Source: Bagarius yarrelli
Lineage: Eukaryota; Chordata; Actinopteri; Siluriformes; Sisoridae
Length of the DNA: 64,000 nucleotides
Assembly: GCA_005784505.1 (NCBI GenBank)
Contig: VCAZ01000035.1
Coordinates: forward strand, 2,217,001-2,281,000
Reading direction: 5' to 3'
Part shown: piece after piece, positions 54,391-64,000 of the stretch
Position numbering within the stretch: the first letter of the stretch is position 1
Layout: each line of letters starts with the position of its first letter
The notes under the pieces: generated by a model
The model's database searches: none
What the model saw: only the letters and a program-made list of their open reading frames with translations
What the model was told of the DNA's origin: nothing
Made by a program: the position numbers and the translations under genes

Positions 54391-56903
54391 CTGGAAACAT
54401 TTCATAATAGTTTTATGTAAAGGTCAGACTGTTCGAAGTGTGTTCTACTAACAGGTGTGTAAAATAAAAACATCTGAACTTCGATTGCTATCCAGCATGT
54501 TTGTTTAAACACGGTGTGTGTCTTACCTGTGTTAGCGCCGTGGGCCTGGCCATACCAGGCGGTAGTAGTTCCTCCTCGCCTGATCGGAAGTCTAAATACA
54601 CAGTTTTATGAGAGAAGGTTGAAAACTCGTTGCTGAAACAGACTTTATAAACCCCCTTCATAGCTGTCGTATGGGTTAAGCTGTCATATTGCTTCTTGCG
54701 CTCGTCGTACACAGCGTTATTCTCGGGATCTGTCACAAAACAGTCAACATCGTAGTTGCCCCCAGCGATAACCTGTTAAACAAAGTAGATTGAAAATATT
54801 GTCAATATTGGGGTTTTTTTACTGACAAAGAAACAAACCCAGCAAACACAGGATCGCATGGTTTCCATTAGGTTGTTTGACAATTGGGAATTATTTCATA
54901 GAAAAAAGTTATATTATAAAAGGAAAAGAGCATTTAACTACTTTTAAGTAGCAGGAACGATGCTGATTTCATGGTGTCGAGTCCCCCCCAGACAGATCCT
55001 TTTTTCTATAACTACAGAAAAGTTGTCTCACCCTCAGACATCATGTTTAAGGATGTCTATGGCACGGGGTGCAGAAAGGATGCTGATTGGTTGATTTTAA
55101 ATTTTCCAACAAATCTCTTCCACATCACGGTTAATTTAACTTTATCTAAAAAGTCATGCAGACAAAATAAACAGTATTTGTTATTTTTATTTTTAAATGA
55201 TTCGAAATTCTCGGGAACAAAGTGTGCAAAAGGTTTTATGGTCTGTAAGCAGGTCTTTTTAAGAAGCTGGTCCAACAGTGTTACGCAAAAATTTGCCAAT
55301 TTGGCCTTTAATAATAGTCTCTATAACAAATAAGTCATTTTGCTTGCACTTTGCTTACAATACTCTTTCATTGTATGCGTTTGTTAAAAAAGTACTATAT
55401 AGCCTACAAAATAACATTCTGGATACATTTCCTGAACAGTTTTACTGGCTTTAGAAAAATAGAAGACTAAAATCAAAAACATACAGAATAGAAAAACGAA
55501 AAAATGTTGTTTTTTCCCAAAATCTTAATAAATAAATAAATAAATAAATAAGCTTGATTTAGGATACCTACATTTGAAGAAAAACCTTTAGATTTAATCA
55601 CAGTGCGATACAAAGTATGTCAAGCACGTACTGAACGATCTTTTATAAAAAATCATGAGTAAGTACTTTTAACATAATAATTGTTTAAAAATCATTTTTT
55701 ATAACTATTTATTCATTCATTTATCTTCTATATCTGCGTATTCCCCAATTCGGGGTCACAGGGATCTGCTGGAGTCAATCCCAGCCGTCTCTGAAAGGGC
55801 GAAAGGCAGGAGGGGGACACCCTGGACAGGTCGCTAGTCCATCACAGGACCACACACACACTCACACACACACACTCCTATGGGCAATTTAGTATCACCA
55901 ATCAATCTAACATACATGTTTTTGAACTGTGGGAGGAAACCGGAGAACCCGGAGTAAACCCACACAAGCAAAGGGAGAACATGCTCAGGAATCGAACCGG
56001 GGACCTACTTGCTGTGAGGCAACAGTGCTAACCACCAAGCCACCATGCTGCCTACAACTACAAAATACTGTACATATTTCTTCTGGGGAAAAAAATATTT
56101 TGTTCAAGCCAAAAGAAAATGTTGTTCATTCTGTACCTTTCTATTATTACAAATATGTAAAATTTTTATATATAAAAAATATTTTATTAATTTTGTTTTG
56201 ATAAAAATATGCATTTGGGTTCAAATATTAAAAAACTCCTTGGATTAAAAATAAAGACAATATTACCTAAAATTGGAAATAAATGATTACATTTATATTA
56301 TAGCAGCCAACTAATGTTGGGCAGGTTTTATTTGTAATATATAATGGCCAATATTTAAAAAATAATATTTGTAATATTACTGGGGTTTTTTTTTATTCTC
56401 TAGCAAATAAATTACGAATCAACACAGAGAAACTTCAAAATTATTATTTAATATAGTTGATATATGAACATACTGCATATATAACATAATATAATATAAT
56501 ATAATATAACATAATATAATCTAATATAATGCTTTAATCCAGAGCGACTTACATTTAACTCTTTTATACAACTGAGCAATAGGGGGTTAAGGGCCTTGCT
56601 CAGGGGCCCAACAGTGGTGGCTTGGCGGTGCTGGGAATCGAACCCCAATCTTTCTGGTACCAGTAACCCACCACTTTCCCCATATAACCAAATACCAACT
56701 GCTTTAACAAAAATATATATTTTAAAATAAGGAAGAATTAATTGACATCTTACCTGGTAGTTGACATGAAACGTCACCCCCTCCTGTAACTCCTGGTAGA
56801 AACATTGTTTCTCGTTATCAGGTAGTCTAAAAGTTAATTCAGTGCCATTACTCAGTGCTGTAAAGCTGCACAGTGTCAAAATGAACAAAACGACACCGAG
56901 CAT
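54163..56903 (-). CDS. tmed3: p24 family cargo receptor, Tmed3-like (3 exons, complete)
   Basis: Type I membrane protein of the p24/TMED gamma group, which cycles between ER and Golgi in COPI/COPII vesicles and helps select cargo. Exons are 56754-56903, 54527-54772 and 54163-54390, both introns phase 0, giving 207 aa. There is a signal peptide (1 to about 19) and a GOLD domain with paired cysteines in KQCFYQE and KVCFSNEFSTFSHKT. A coiled region RLREAQDRTRAEDLNERVSY follows, then a membrane helix (about 177-195) and a short cytosolic tail starting KSFFKEK with the di-Phe COP signal. DSQTRYRLREAQDR and RVSYWSIGET resemble TMED3 more than TMED7 from memory; the tail ATTTKT is somewhat TMED7-like, so the paralogue call is less sure than the family. 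Confidence 0.9.
54527..54772 (-). CDS. tmed3: tmed3 coding exon 2
   Basis: 82 codons, VIAGGNYDVDCFVTDPE to ARPTALTQ; the rest of the GOLD domain. Acceptor TTAACAG; donor GTAAGA. Confidence 0.93.
55708..56053 (-). mobile_element. SINE group B
   Basis: Full-length copy in tmed3 intron 1 (GGGGTCACAGGGATCTGC; CCACCATGCTGCC). Confidence 0.85.
56529..56683 (-). mobile_element. SINE group A
   Basis: ATCCAGAGCGACTTACATTT, CTGGGAATCGAACCCC; tmed3 intron 1. Confidence 0.82.
56754..56903 (-). CDS. tmed3: tmed3 coding exon 1
   Basis: 50 codons, MLGVVLFILTLCSF to FHVNYQ; signal peptide and start of the GOLD domain. Donor GTAAGA. Confidence 0.92.
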
Positions 56904-57060
56904 ATTTCTGACGAGGTGTAAATATTACTTTTCTCTTTTTTTCCAGCAGCTGCAAAGACAAAAAATATATACAGAGTGGTTTGATATACTAATTTACTCA
57001 ATAAGAAGCAGATCTGACGTGGCATGCACACATTTCCGGGTTGTAAGGAACCGGTTTTCA
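56904..57060 (-). promoter_or_regulatory. tmed3: Candidate tmed3 promoter with UPR-type site
   Basis: TGACGTGG (57015-57022, plus strand), the core recognised by XBP1/ATF6-type bZIP factors, lies 112 bases upstream of the ATG. An ETS-like TTTCCGGG lies 10 bases further out. A T-rich splice-acceptor-like tract precedes the ATG, so the 5' UTR might be spliced. Confidence 0.4.
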
Positions 57061-57174
57061 AATTAAAAGCAAACTCGGTAGCGGTCCTACTTGTGGTTTA
57101 TAATTACAAATATTAAAAGCAAAAATTGTAATAAAATTTTACATATATAATAAATGTATATTATATAACATCTA

Positions 57175-57176
57175 TG

Positions 57177-57258
<82 letters not shown>

Positions 57259-57262
57259 AGTA
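57175..57262. repeat. (TA)n microsatellite
   Basis: About 80 bases of uninterrupted TA upstream of tmed3. Confidence 0.97.
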
Positions 57263-57849
57263 TATATATTTTATTTTTGTTATTATTATTATATATATGT
57301 AAACACACACCATACTTTCTGTAATTCCTCCTAAATTAATGTATCTACAATAATAAACATCGTAAAGTAATATTTAACTTTATTATAATAGCAACTATTT
57401 TGTATTGTTTTGCAAAAAAAAAAAAATAAAAAAATAAATAAAAAAGACAAGAAACTGAGCTTTTATTTTGGCGGCTTGTCAGAAATAGAAGCGCTTATGA
57501 CAGCGAATCAGTTTTTATATACAATTTTTATTATTATAGATAAATTAATTTAGAAGGAATTACAGAAAGTATGGTATATAAATAATAAAAATGTCTATAA
57601 ATATATATTAATCATATATGTTATATATGATTATTCATATAATGTTATATTATATAATGATTCTGGGTTAAATAACAAGCACTTAACAGGGATTATTGCA
57701 TTAATACTGACGCCACATGTTCAAAACCTTGCCTATATAGTGTATTTTTTAGTAAATTATATTTAAATATTGGGTTTTGGTTTTAGTATTATTAATTTTA
57801 TTTATGAAAATATGGTAAAAAATCAATTTCACTGAAAGTAGGTCAGATT

Positions 57850-58022
57850 TCCATCCGTCCATCCATCCATCTATCCATTTTCCACCGCTTATCCGGAGCG
57901 GAGGAAGCATTCTAAGAAGAGACGCCCAGACTTCCCGCTCCCCAGACACCTCCGCTAGCTCTTGCAGGGGAACGCCAAGGTGTTTACAGGCCAGTCGGGG
58001 GACATAGTCTCTCCAATGTTAT
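57850..58022 (-). mobile_element. LINE-type 3' fragment
   Basis: (ATCC)n followed by TTTTCCACCGCTTATCCGG and GACGCCCAGACTTCCCGCTC, a block typical of fish LINE ends; orientation inferred. Confidence 0.55.
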
Positions 58023-58217
58023 TATTCCTTATTTTATATATGTATATCCAGTTTTTTTTACACAGCCGTCTCACCCCAGACCACCTCACCGCACCTTCTT
58101 CCGCACTATAACACACCCTGTCTTCATAAAGCTCAAGGACTTGTAGTCATACCGAAACAGTGTTTGGGCCTTTTATTTTAAAAAGGGTATAATATAATGA
58201 TATTACCTATATATTAT

Positions 58218-58405
58218 CTGGTGGTAGTTTAATGGTTAGGGTTTTGGGCTGCTAACCGAAAGATTGTGGGTTTGGTTTGATTCTTAGCACCACCAGGTTG
58301 CCACTGCTGAGCAAGGTCCTTAACCCATAATGCTCTGTTGTATAATGAAAATAATAAATGGAAGTCGCTCTGAATAAGAGCATCTACCAAATGCTGTAAA
58401 TGCAA
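58218..58405 (+). mobile_element. SINE group A inside a MITE relic
   Basis: GGTGGTAGTTTAATGGTTAG head, tail AAATGCTGTAAATGC. Flanks 58118-58215 and 58406-58450 are both pieces of the Tc1-type MITE. Confidence 0.82.
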
Positions 58406-58498
58406 CAGTTTAGAGAGAATACACTTGTGTGGGTGTGCTAGTAACTCGTCCCATATATAGTGTATATTAGTTATACACACAGATCCATACTTTTTGAA

Positions 58499-58850
58499 TT
58501 TATTTATTTATTTTCTGTACCCGCTTATTACTTAATTCGGGGTCACAGGGATCTGCTGGAGTCTATCCCAGCCGTCTCTGTCTCTGAAAGGGCGAAAGGC
58601 AGGAGGGGTACACCCTGGGCCAGTCCATCAAAGGGCCACACACACACACTCACACTCACTCCTACAGGCAATCTAGAAACACCAATCAACCTAACATACA
58701 TGTTTTTGGACTGTGGGAGGAAACCAGAGTACCTGGAGTAAACCCACGCAAGAACGGGGAGAACATGCAAACTCCACACAGAAAGGTCCCTGCCCGGGAA
58801 TCGAACCCTATGAGGCAACCATGCTAAACACTAAGCCACCGTGCTGCCCC
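58499..58850 (-). mobile_element. SINE group B
   Basis: Nearly full-length, with a small duplication of GTCTCT and a deletion before the head; right of tmed3. Confidence 0.85.
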
Positions 58851-59830
58851 ATACTTTTTTATACCTCTAAATGTATAACATCCTTATCTTGCATAAATAA
58901 TATTATATATAATTAAATGATAAATCTAAACATATATTATTCTTATATTGAATAAATAATATTACATTTAATCCATGACACTTACTTATATCTCCCATCA
59001 CATGACTTGCATCCCTCTGAAGACTAACTGCCGAAAATATCAGACACAAATCCTTATCAGTTCTCCGTCCAGCACATTCATCATTATCAGCCGGGCTGGA
59101 AAAGTGATAAGGACATGTGAATGACTAGTAGATGAATGTGTGGAGTGTATTCCCCAAATCAAAGCTTTTACCGTTGCTCCAATGTCTTCTTCAAGCATAC
59201 CTGAAGAGTATTTTTGCTTTCTCCTCCTAATGCCCACCACCATCACAGTACTGACCTGATACCAGTAAACAAAGCTCAATATAAGACACCCTTTTCATCC
59301 TAAACATTTTCAGTGGTTCCACATTTGGTCCATCATAACTGCAAAGTTTTGGGACATTGTTCAGAGGAGTTTTATTCCCTCTTTTACTCCACCTTTCTGT
59401 ATTTCAGCATCCAATCAAATTCTGAATTTGATGCTCAGGTTTTGCCCTCAGGCCCAGAGGTTAAAGCCTTTTTTTGTTTTATGTCCTGATAGAAAATCAA
59501 ATTGACCAGTGACTGGAACAGGGGTGGGACAGATGGGCGTTCACGACTCACGTCATTCTGATCTTCACACACCTGTCAGCTTCATTCTACTTCTTTGTCC
59601 CTAGAGGGAAAAAGGGCGGCAGTAAAAGCATCTTTTTTGTTATACCAGTGAAGCGGTAAGTACTTCCTGGTGCATTTAATATCTACTTATGTGTATTTCA
59701 CCTGTCAAAACAAATTAAATCTCTTACTTCACTTAACAAAGTTTTGAAACCAGATCAAATATGTGGTGAAAAATCTTTTTGTGTTAATGACTCGTTAACG
59801 CAATTAAATAATAAAATAAATAAATAAATA

Positions 59831-60056
59831 AATATTCAACTTTATTGTCATTGTGCAAGGTACGTGTACAGAGCCAATGAAATGCAGCGTTTTTCGCATA
59901 TCCCATCTTAGTAAGTTGGGGGTCAGAGCGCAGGGTCAGCTATGATACAGCGCCCCTGGAGCAGGAAGGGTTAAGGGTCTTGCTCAAGGACTCAACAGTG
60001 GTTGGCCTGCCGGTGGTGGGGCTTGAACCCAGGTGTTTCTGGTCTTCAGATCACCT
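59831..60056 (-). mobile_element. SINE group D
   Basis: Shares the AGTTGGGGGTCAGAGCGCAG block and the CAGGTGTTTCTGGTCTTC head region with the copy at 25950; truncated at the tRNA-like end. Confidence 0.7.
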
Positions 60057-61439
60057 TAATTCATCAATTAAGACTGATGAATACAGATTTGCTGCACTAT
60101 ATCACTAGGTACCGTCTATATCAAGTACAGTGACTTATTTATAGTATATACCATTAATATAACACACTGCTGTCATATGCTTGATTCTGTTTATTTTGTC
60201 TAAAAGACGATAAGTCCAGAGGTTTGTGAGCACGGGACAATCAATATTATAAATTGAAATAACAAGATACATTGTATAGGCAAAGCTTTATAGACAAGTA
60301 CACAAACAGGTGTCAGAAAGTTTAAGGCACAGATTTGTCTACTATGTCTTCTTATTTTCTAGCATGTAGCAAATTAGAAGGCCTAATCACTGTTACAGCT
60401 TGACAATTCCCCTGTGCACAAAGCCCTTGTGTGTTACGGTTGTTGTGGAAGCCTCTAACCCTACTGAACATCTTTGAGTTGAACTGGTACACCAACTGCA
60501 CCCCAGACCTTCTCACCTGACATGTGCACTTAATTGCATACTATCTATCACTTCTAGATAAAAGTCATGCCACAAAATCTAGTAAAAAGCCATTTTAGAA
60601 GTGTTATGGAATTATAGTGTATAGTGAGGCAAGATGTATTGAACCCAAGTGCAGTATTTATTCATAAAGGTGAACATACAAACCAAACTGAACTATTTAC
60701 AGAAGCTCATGACAAAACAACAAACATGAACTGAACACCAACTTGACTTGACTTGAAAAACACTAACTTGACTTGACATAAACACTAGCATGAACTCACC
60801 GTAGTGGAACTCAAACAAAACAGGACACACCTGAACCAATGAACAATACATGACCAAGCAAACCCATAAATATGACACAAGGACAAACAGGAAGTAAACA
60901 AAGCAGACTGCCTAGGCTAGCTTAGCTGGCTAGCATAGCATAGTTTAGCTAGCTAGCATAGCTTAGCCTAAACAATGAACAGAAATCAAGAAAAACATAA
61001 AACAAGAACATAAAAGCCTTACATATTACACAATAATTACACAACATGAAAATTGTACTTGTGATGAAATAAGTAAAAATTCCCCAAATGACAAAGTGGA
61101 TGTAAAACATGTTATGGTCATATGTTATAGTCAGGTGTCCAAGAACTTTGGCTATACAGTGTATGTATTATCTCTATAGCAACAGGTTAGTGAGCACTGA
61201 TTTTTGGCGGTGCTTTGGCGCAGTCAGAGGTTCACTTGTTCCATTATTTCAATCTGACACAGAATACACATCATCTTATCTTTTATTATTTACCTGTAAA
61301 AACATGACTAATTTTCTTGTTTTCTAGATAAAGTGGTTTTATAACATCCCGTCTTGTACCCAGCTCAGGGACACTACTAAAGGGAAGTTGGGAAGATTCT
61401 AAGCACTTTGGGGGGCAATTGTTTCAATAGTAGTAACAT

Positions 61440-62190
61440 ACTGTTAGGGTACTGTAGGTGGCCCAAATATTGCTAGCGGTGCCTCTGATGTAGCTAACAG
61501 AAAATGCTTCCATAACTTTTACTAACATTCTTTATTAATAAATTAATAATAAATAATTTAATAATAAATAATTTAATAAAACTGTCATAAAACATTGACA
61601 TAATGTTATTACTAGTTAGCATACATTTTTTTTATGTTAAGAACCTTTTTAAAATAACCTCCCTGGAATGTCCCTCGTACTTGACGAATGTTCTCAAAGT
61701 GTTTTAAGAAAGAATTTTTAGAAGAACACCATAAAATAACCACAATATAGCGTTTTGCTAATGTTAAGCATAACTGGATGTTTTTTCTTCGTTTTTAGAA
61801 CATTTCGAATTTTAGATTAGATTAGATTAAATTCAATTCAACTTTATTGTTATTGTGTAAGGCACATGTAACAGAACAAATAGCGGTGTAATAAATAAGG
61901 GTATGAGGCTGATAATTACAGAGGTGAGGGTATATAATATACAGAAGCTGCAGTAGTATGTAAAGTATATATGGTATTTATAAGGGTATATATAGTATGA
62001 TACGGTTATAGCAGGCAAAGAATGACATAATGGATAAATACATACAAGAGTTGTGTATGATACAATAAATACAGAGTAAATATGGATGAAATATACTGAA
62101 GTGTGACATCATGTAAAATCATGTTTCCAAAACCAAAACAGAACTTTTGAAGAACGTTCTCAGAACATAGATTTGTTAGCTGGGTATGTC
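61440..62190. repeat. Interspersed element pair, one inserted in another
   Basis: 61805-62100 begins AATTCAACTTTATTGTTATTG and is a common fish repeat type. It interrupts a second element whose right end reads AGAACGTTCTCAGAACAT and TTAGCTGGG. Confidence 0.5.
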
Positions 62191-63337
62191 CTGTTGCAGC
62201 TGTGTATTTTTCATGAGACAATAAAGACACTAGCTGAACACCCGCACATTTAAATACGGAATGTTGTACATGTGCAAAGATTGGAACAAAGATAAGAAAG
62301 CGGTCTCACATGTAGACCTCCAGTCGATTATGTAATTTCAACACAAGAATGCAGTAGATCAAACACTGTGTGTACCTGAAAGTTAACAGTAATGTCCATA
62401 CTACCTTAAATAAAGTTAAATATTGAGTTTGAACCCAATAAACGGATTGCAAATAAAAACATTTCACTTTAGACTAACAAAAAAAAAAAAAAAAATTCCT
62501 GAACTTAATTTGTTCTTTTGAAGGAATGGAACATGATTTAGATAACATTAAAACAGAGGAAGCTAGCTGGTAAAACTGAAATGACTATTTCGGCTGACTG
62601 GATTTCCACTTGATTGGCCGTTTTGTGGATGATGTTTCCTGAAGTCCTAGCATGTCAATGTCAGGGTGCAGGAACCATGGTCTGTAAAAGCTTTGTGTCT
62701 GATTATCTAGTTGAGTTCCTCTGGATGATGTGAAAGTCCCTGGTAAAATAAACAAGGCTTTTGCATCCTTTATCTCCCCCCAAAGTTTTGCCTGAATCAG
62801 ACAGCAGACTCGTTCAGGCAGAAAACAGGAGAGCTGCTAAAATATCTGTAGCTCTGTTTTGGGATTACTCAGCCTGCATTCCCAACGCTAGTTTCTGAGG
62901 TTTTTGTTTAACTTCGTATCTAATAAAAAAAGGATCAGAAATGAATCTATTCACTTTTCAGGTTACATTTTTCAAACCTTTATAAACAGCTTAATTTATA
63001 ACGATATTAAAATGAAAATATAGCCATCATTAGTAGTGATGAGAGTCCAAATGTGATACTTTTACAAAACTAACCATCTCTGCAGATGGTATGATGTTTG
63101 GCCACAATTTAAGGTGGCATGTAACTTGATGTATTCAATCTAAGAATACCTTGAATACCTATGAATCCAAATACCTTTACATACATATGCCTACTTTAGA
63201 AGTTTTCCAGTCTAAAGGAAATTGTGTTTATTGACAATATAAATTAAGACAAAGAAGTTGTAGCACCAGCAGGTCAAGATACAAGCAAATTACTGCAGGA
63301 TTTTGGGACAAAGTCTATAAGGGAGACTTTTTAAAAT

Positions 63338-63661
63338 TCATTTATTCATCTTCTATACCCGCTTATTCCCTAATTCAGGGTCACAGGTATTTGCTGGAGT
63401 CTGCTGGAAAGGCAGGAGGGGTACACCCTGGTCGCCAGTCCATCACAGGGCTACACACACACACACACCTATAAGACTCACCAAACAATCTAACATACAT
63501 GTATTTGGACTGTGGGAGAAAACCAGAGTACCCGAAGTAAACCCACGCAAGCACAGGGAGAACATGCAAATTCCACAAAGAGAGGCCCCTGCCTTGGAAT
63601 CGAACCCAGGTCCTTTTTGCTGTGATACAACACTGCTAACCACTAAGCCACTCTGCTGCCC
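63338..63661 (-). mobile_element. SINE group B
   Basis: Full-length but internally shortened copy (TCAGGGTCACAGGTATTTGC; CCACTCTGCTGCCC). Confidence 0.84.
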
Positions 63662-63767
63662 AATTTCTTCATCCAAAATCGAAACATGAACTGTTATGAT
63701 TCAAAACGTTTTATTTGACTTGTGTTTGTTATGATATTGATCATGAAAACTATATTTTAGGCCAACA

Positions 63768-63940
63768 CTATGATGTAGTGCGTTAAGGCGCTAAAACCAC
63801 ATGGGCCTGTTGTTATTGTGCTCCGGCAACCCGGGTTCAATTTCGTCTTGGGTCTTTTCTGGTTCCACCTCCCCTTCTCTCTTCCCCATTTCATTCCTCT
63901 GTCCTTTTATTAAAAGGCAAAAAATGACAAAAAAAATGTT
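63768..63940 (+). mobile_element. SINE group C
   Basis: tRNA-like head GTGCGTTAAGGCGCTAAAAC, B-box-like ACCCGGGTTCAATTTC, body CCACCTCCCCTTCTCTC, tail AAGGCAAAAAATGAC. Confidence 0.75.
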
Positions 63941-64000
63941 TAAAAGAAAACTATATTTTCAACATCTTCATTATCAAGCACATGACTATCATACAGTGTC

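Larger units (their letters stand above)
59040..63330. other. Gene-poor right end
   Basis: No coding gene recognised. It contains SINE D, MITE pieces (60360-60540, 61120-61165), a GCTAGC-rich run (60915-60965) and the nested pair at 61440-62190. 62560-62930 looks unique and less AT-rich. A consensus donor GTAAGTAC occurs at 59656. Confidence 0.45.

Noticed and set aside
62560..62930. Repeat-poor patch as a conserved non-coding element
   Set aside because: Conservation cannot be judged from one sequence and no motif stood out.

Overview
The window is nuclear DNA of a teleost fish. It is AT-rich, its genes have small exons and long introns, and it is dense in tRNA-derived SINEs, Tc1/mariner relics and simple repeats. 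The SINE families resemble ones I associate with catfish and other otophysans, but that placement is from memory and weak.

Five protein genes can be reconstructed exon by exon, all on the minus strand. From left to right they are inhbb (activin/inhibin beta-B; 2 coding exons, 388 aa; 351-4678), ralb (Ral small GTPase; 4 coding exons, 206 aa; 8222-15435), serf2 (small charged protein; 3 coding exons, 59 aa; 22569-23847), frmd5 (FERM-domain membrane protein; 14 coding exons, 568 aa; 28861-49700) and tmed3 (p24 cargo receptor; 3 exons, 207 aa; 54163-56903). In every case the splice phases close, and each length equals or lies near that of the human protein as I recall it. The genes do not form one pathway. 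Inhbb is a secreted TGF-beta ligand, RalB a vesicle-trafficking and signalling GTPase, Tmed3 an ER-Golgi cargo receptor, Frmd5 a cell-adhesion adaptor and Serf2 an aggregation-modulating protein. From memory, INHBB and RALB are neighbours on human chromosome 2q14 and SERF2, FRMD5 and TMED3 lie on 15q, so two ancestral blocks appear joined here.

The space between exons is mostly repeats. Four tRNA-derived SINE groups are described (A to D). Group A has about twenty copies, and its 3' tail matches the tail of an L2-like LINE fragment at 26.26-26.56 kb. A non-LTR retrotransposon reverse-transcriptase tail occurs three times: once as a single-copy relic (39.65-40.2 kb) and twice with a 36-bp piece of its coding sequence expanded into a minisatellite (31.2-32.5 and 16.68-18.48 kb). 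ralb coding intron 1 holds a 2.75-kb CT-rich array and a near-perfect inverted repeat with 57-bp arms. Several transposon relics are interrupted by SINEs, giving readable insertion orders.

Candidate promoters are proposed upstream of serf2 (NRF1-like palindrome, CCAAT, ETS), ralb (ETS site plus a possible non-coding first exon), tmed3 (UPR-type site plus ETS) and frmd5. From 57 to 64 kb I recognise no gene, only repeats and unique AT-rich sequence.
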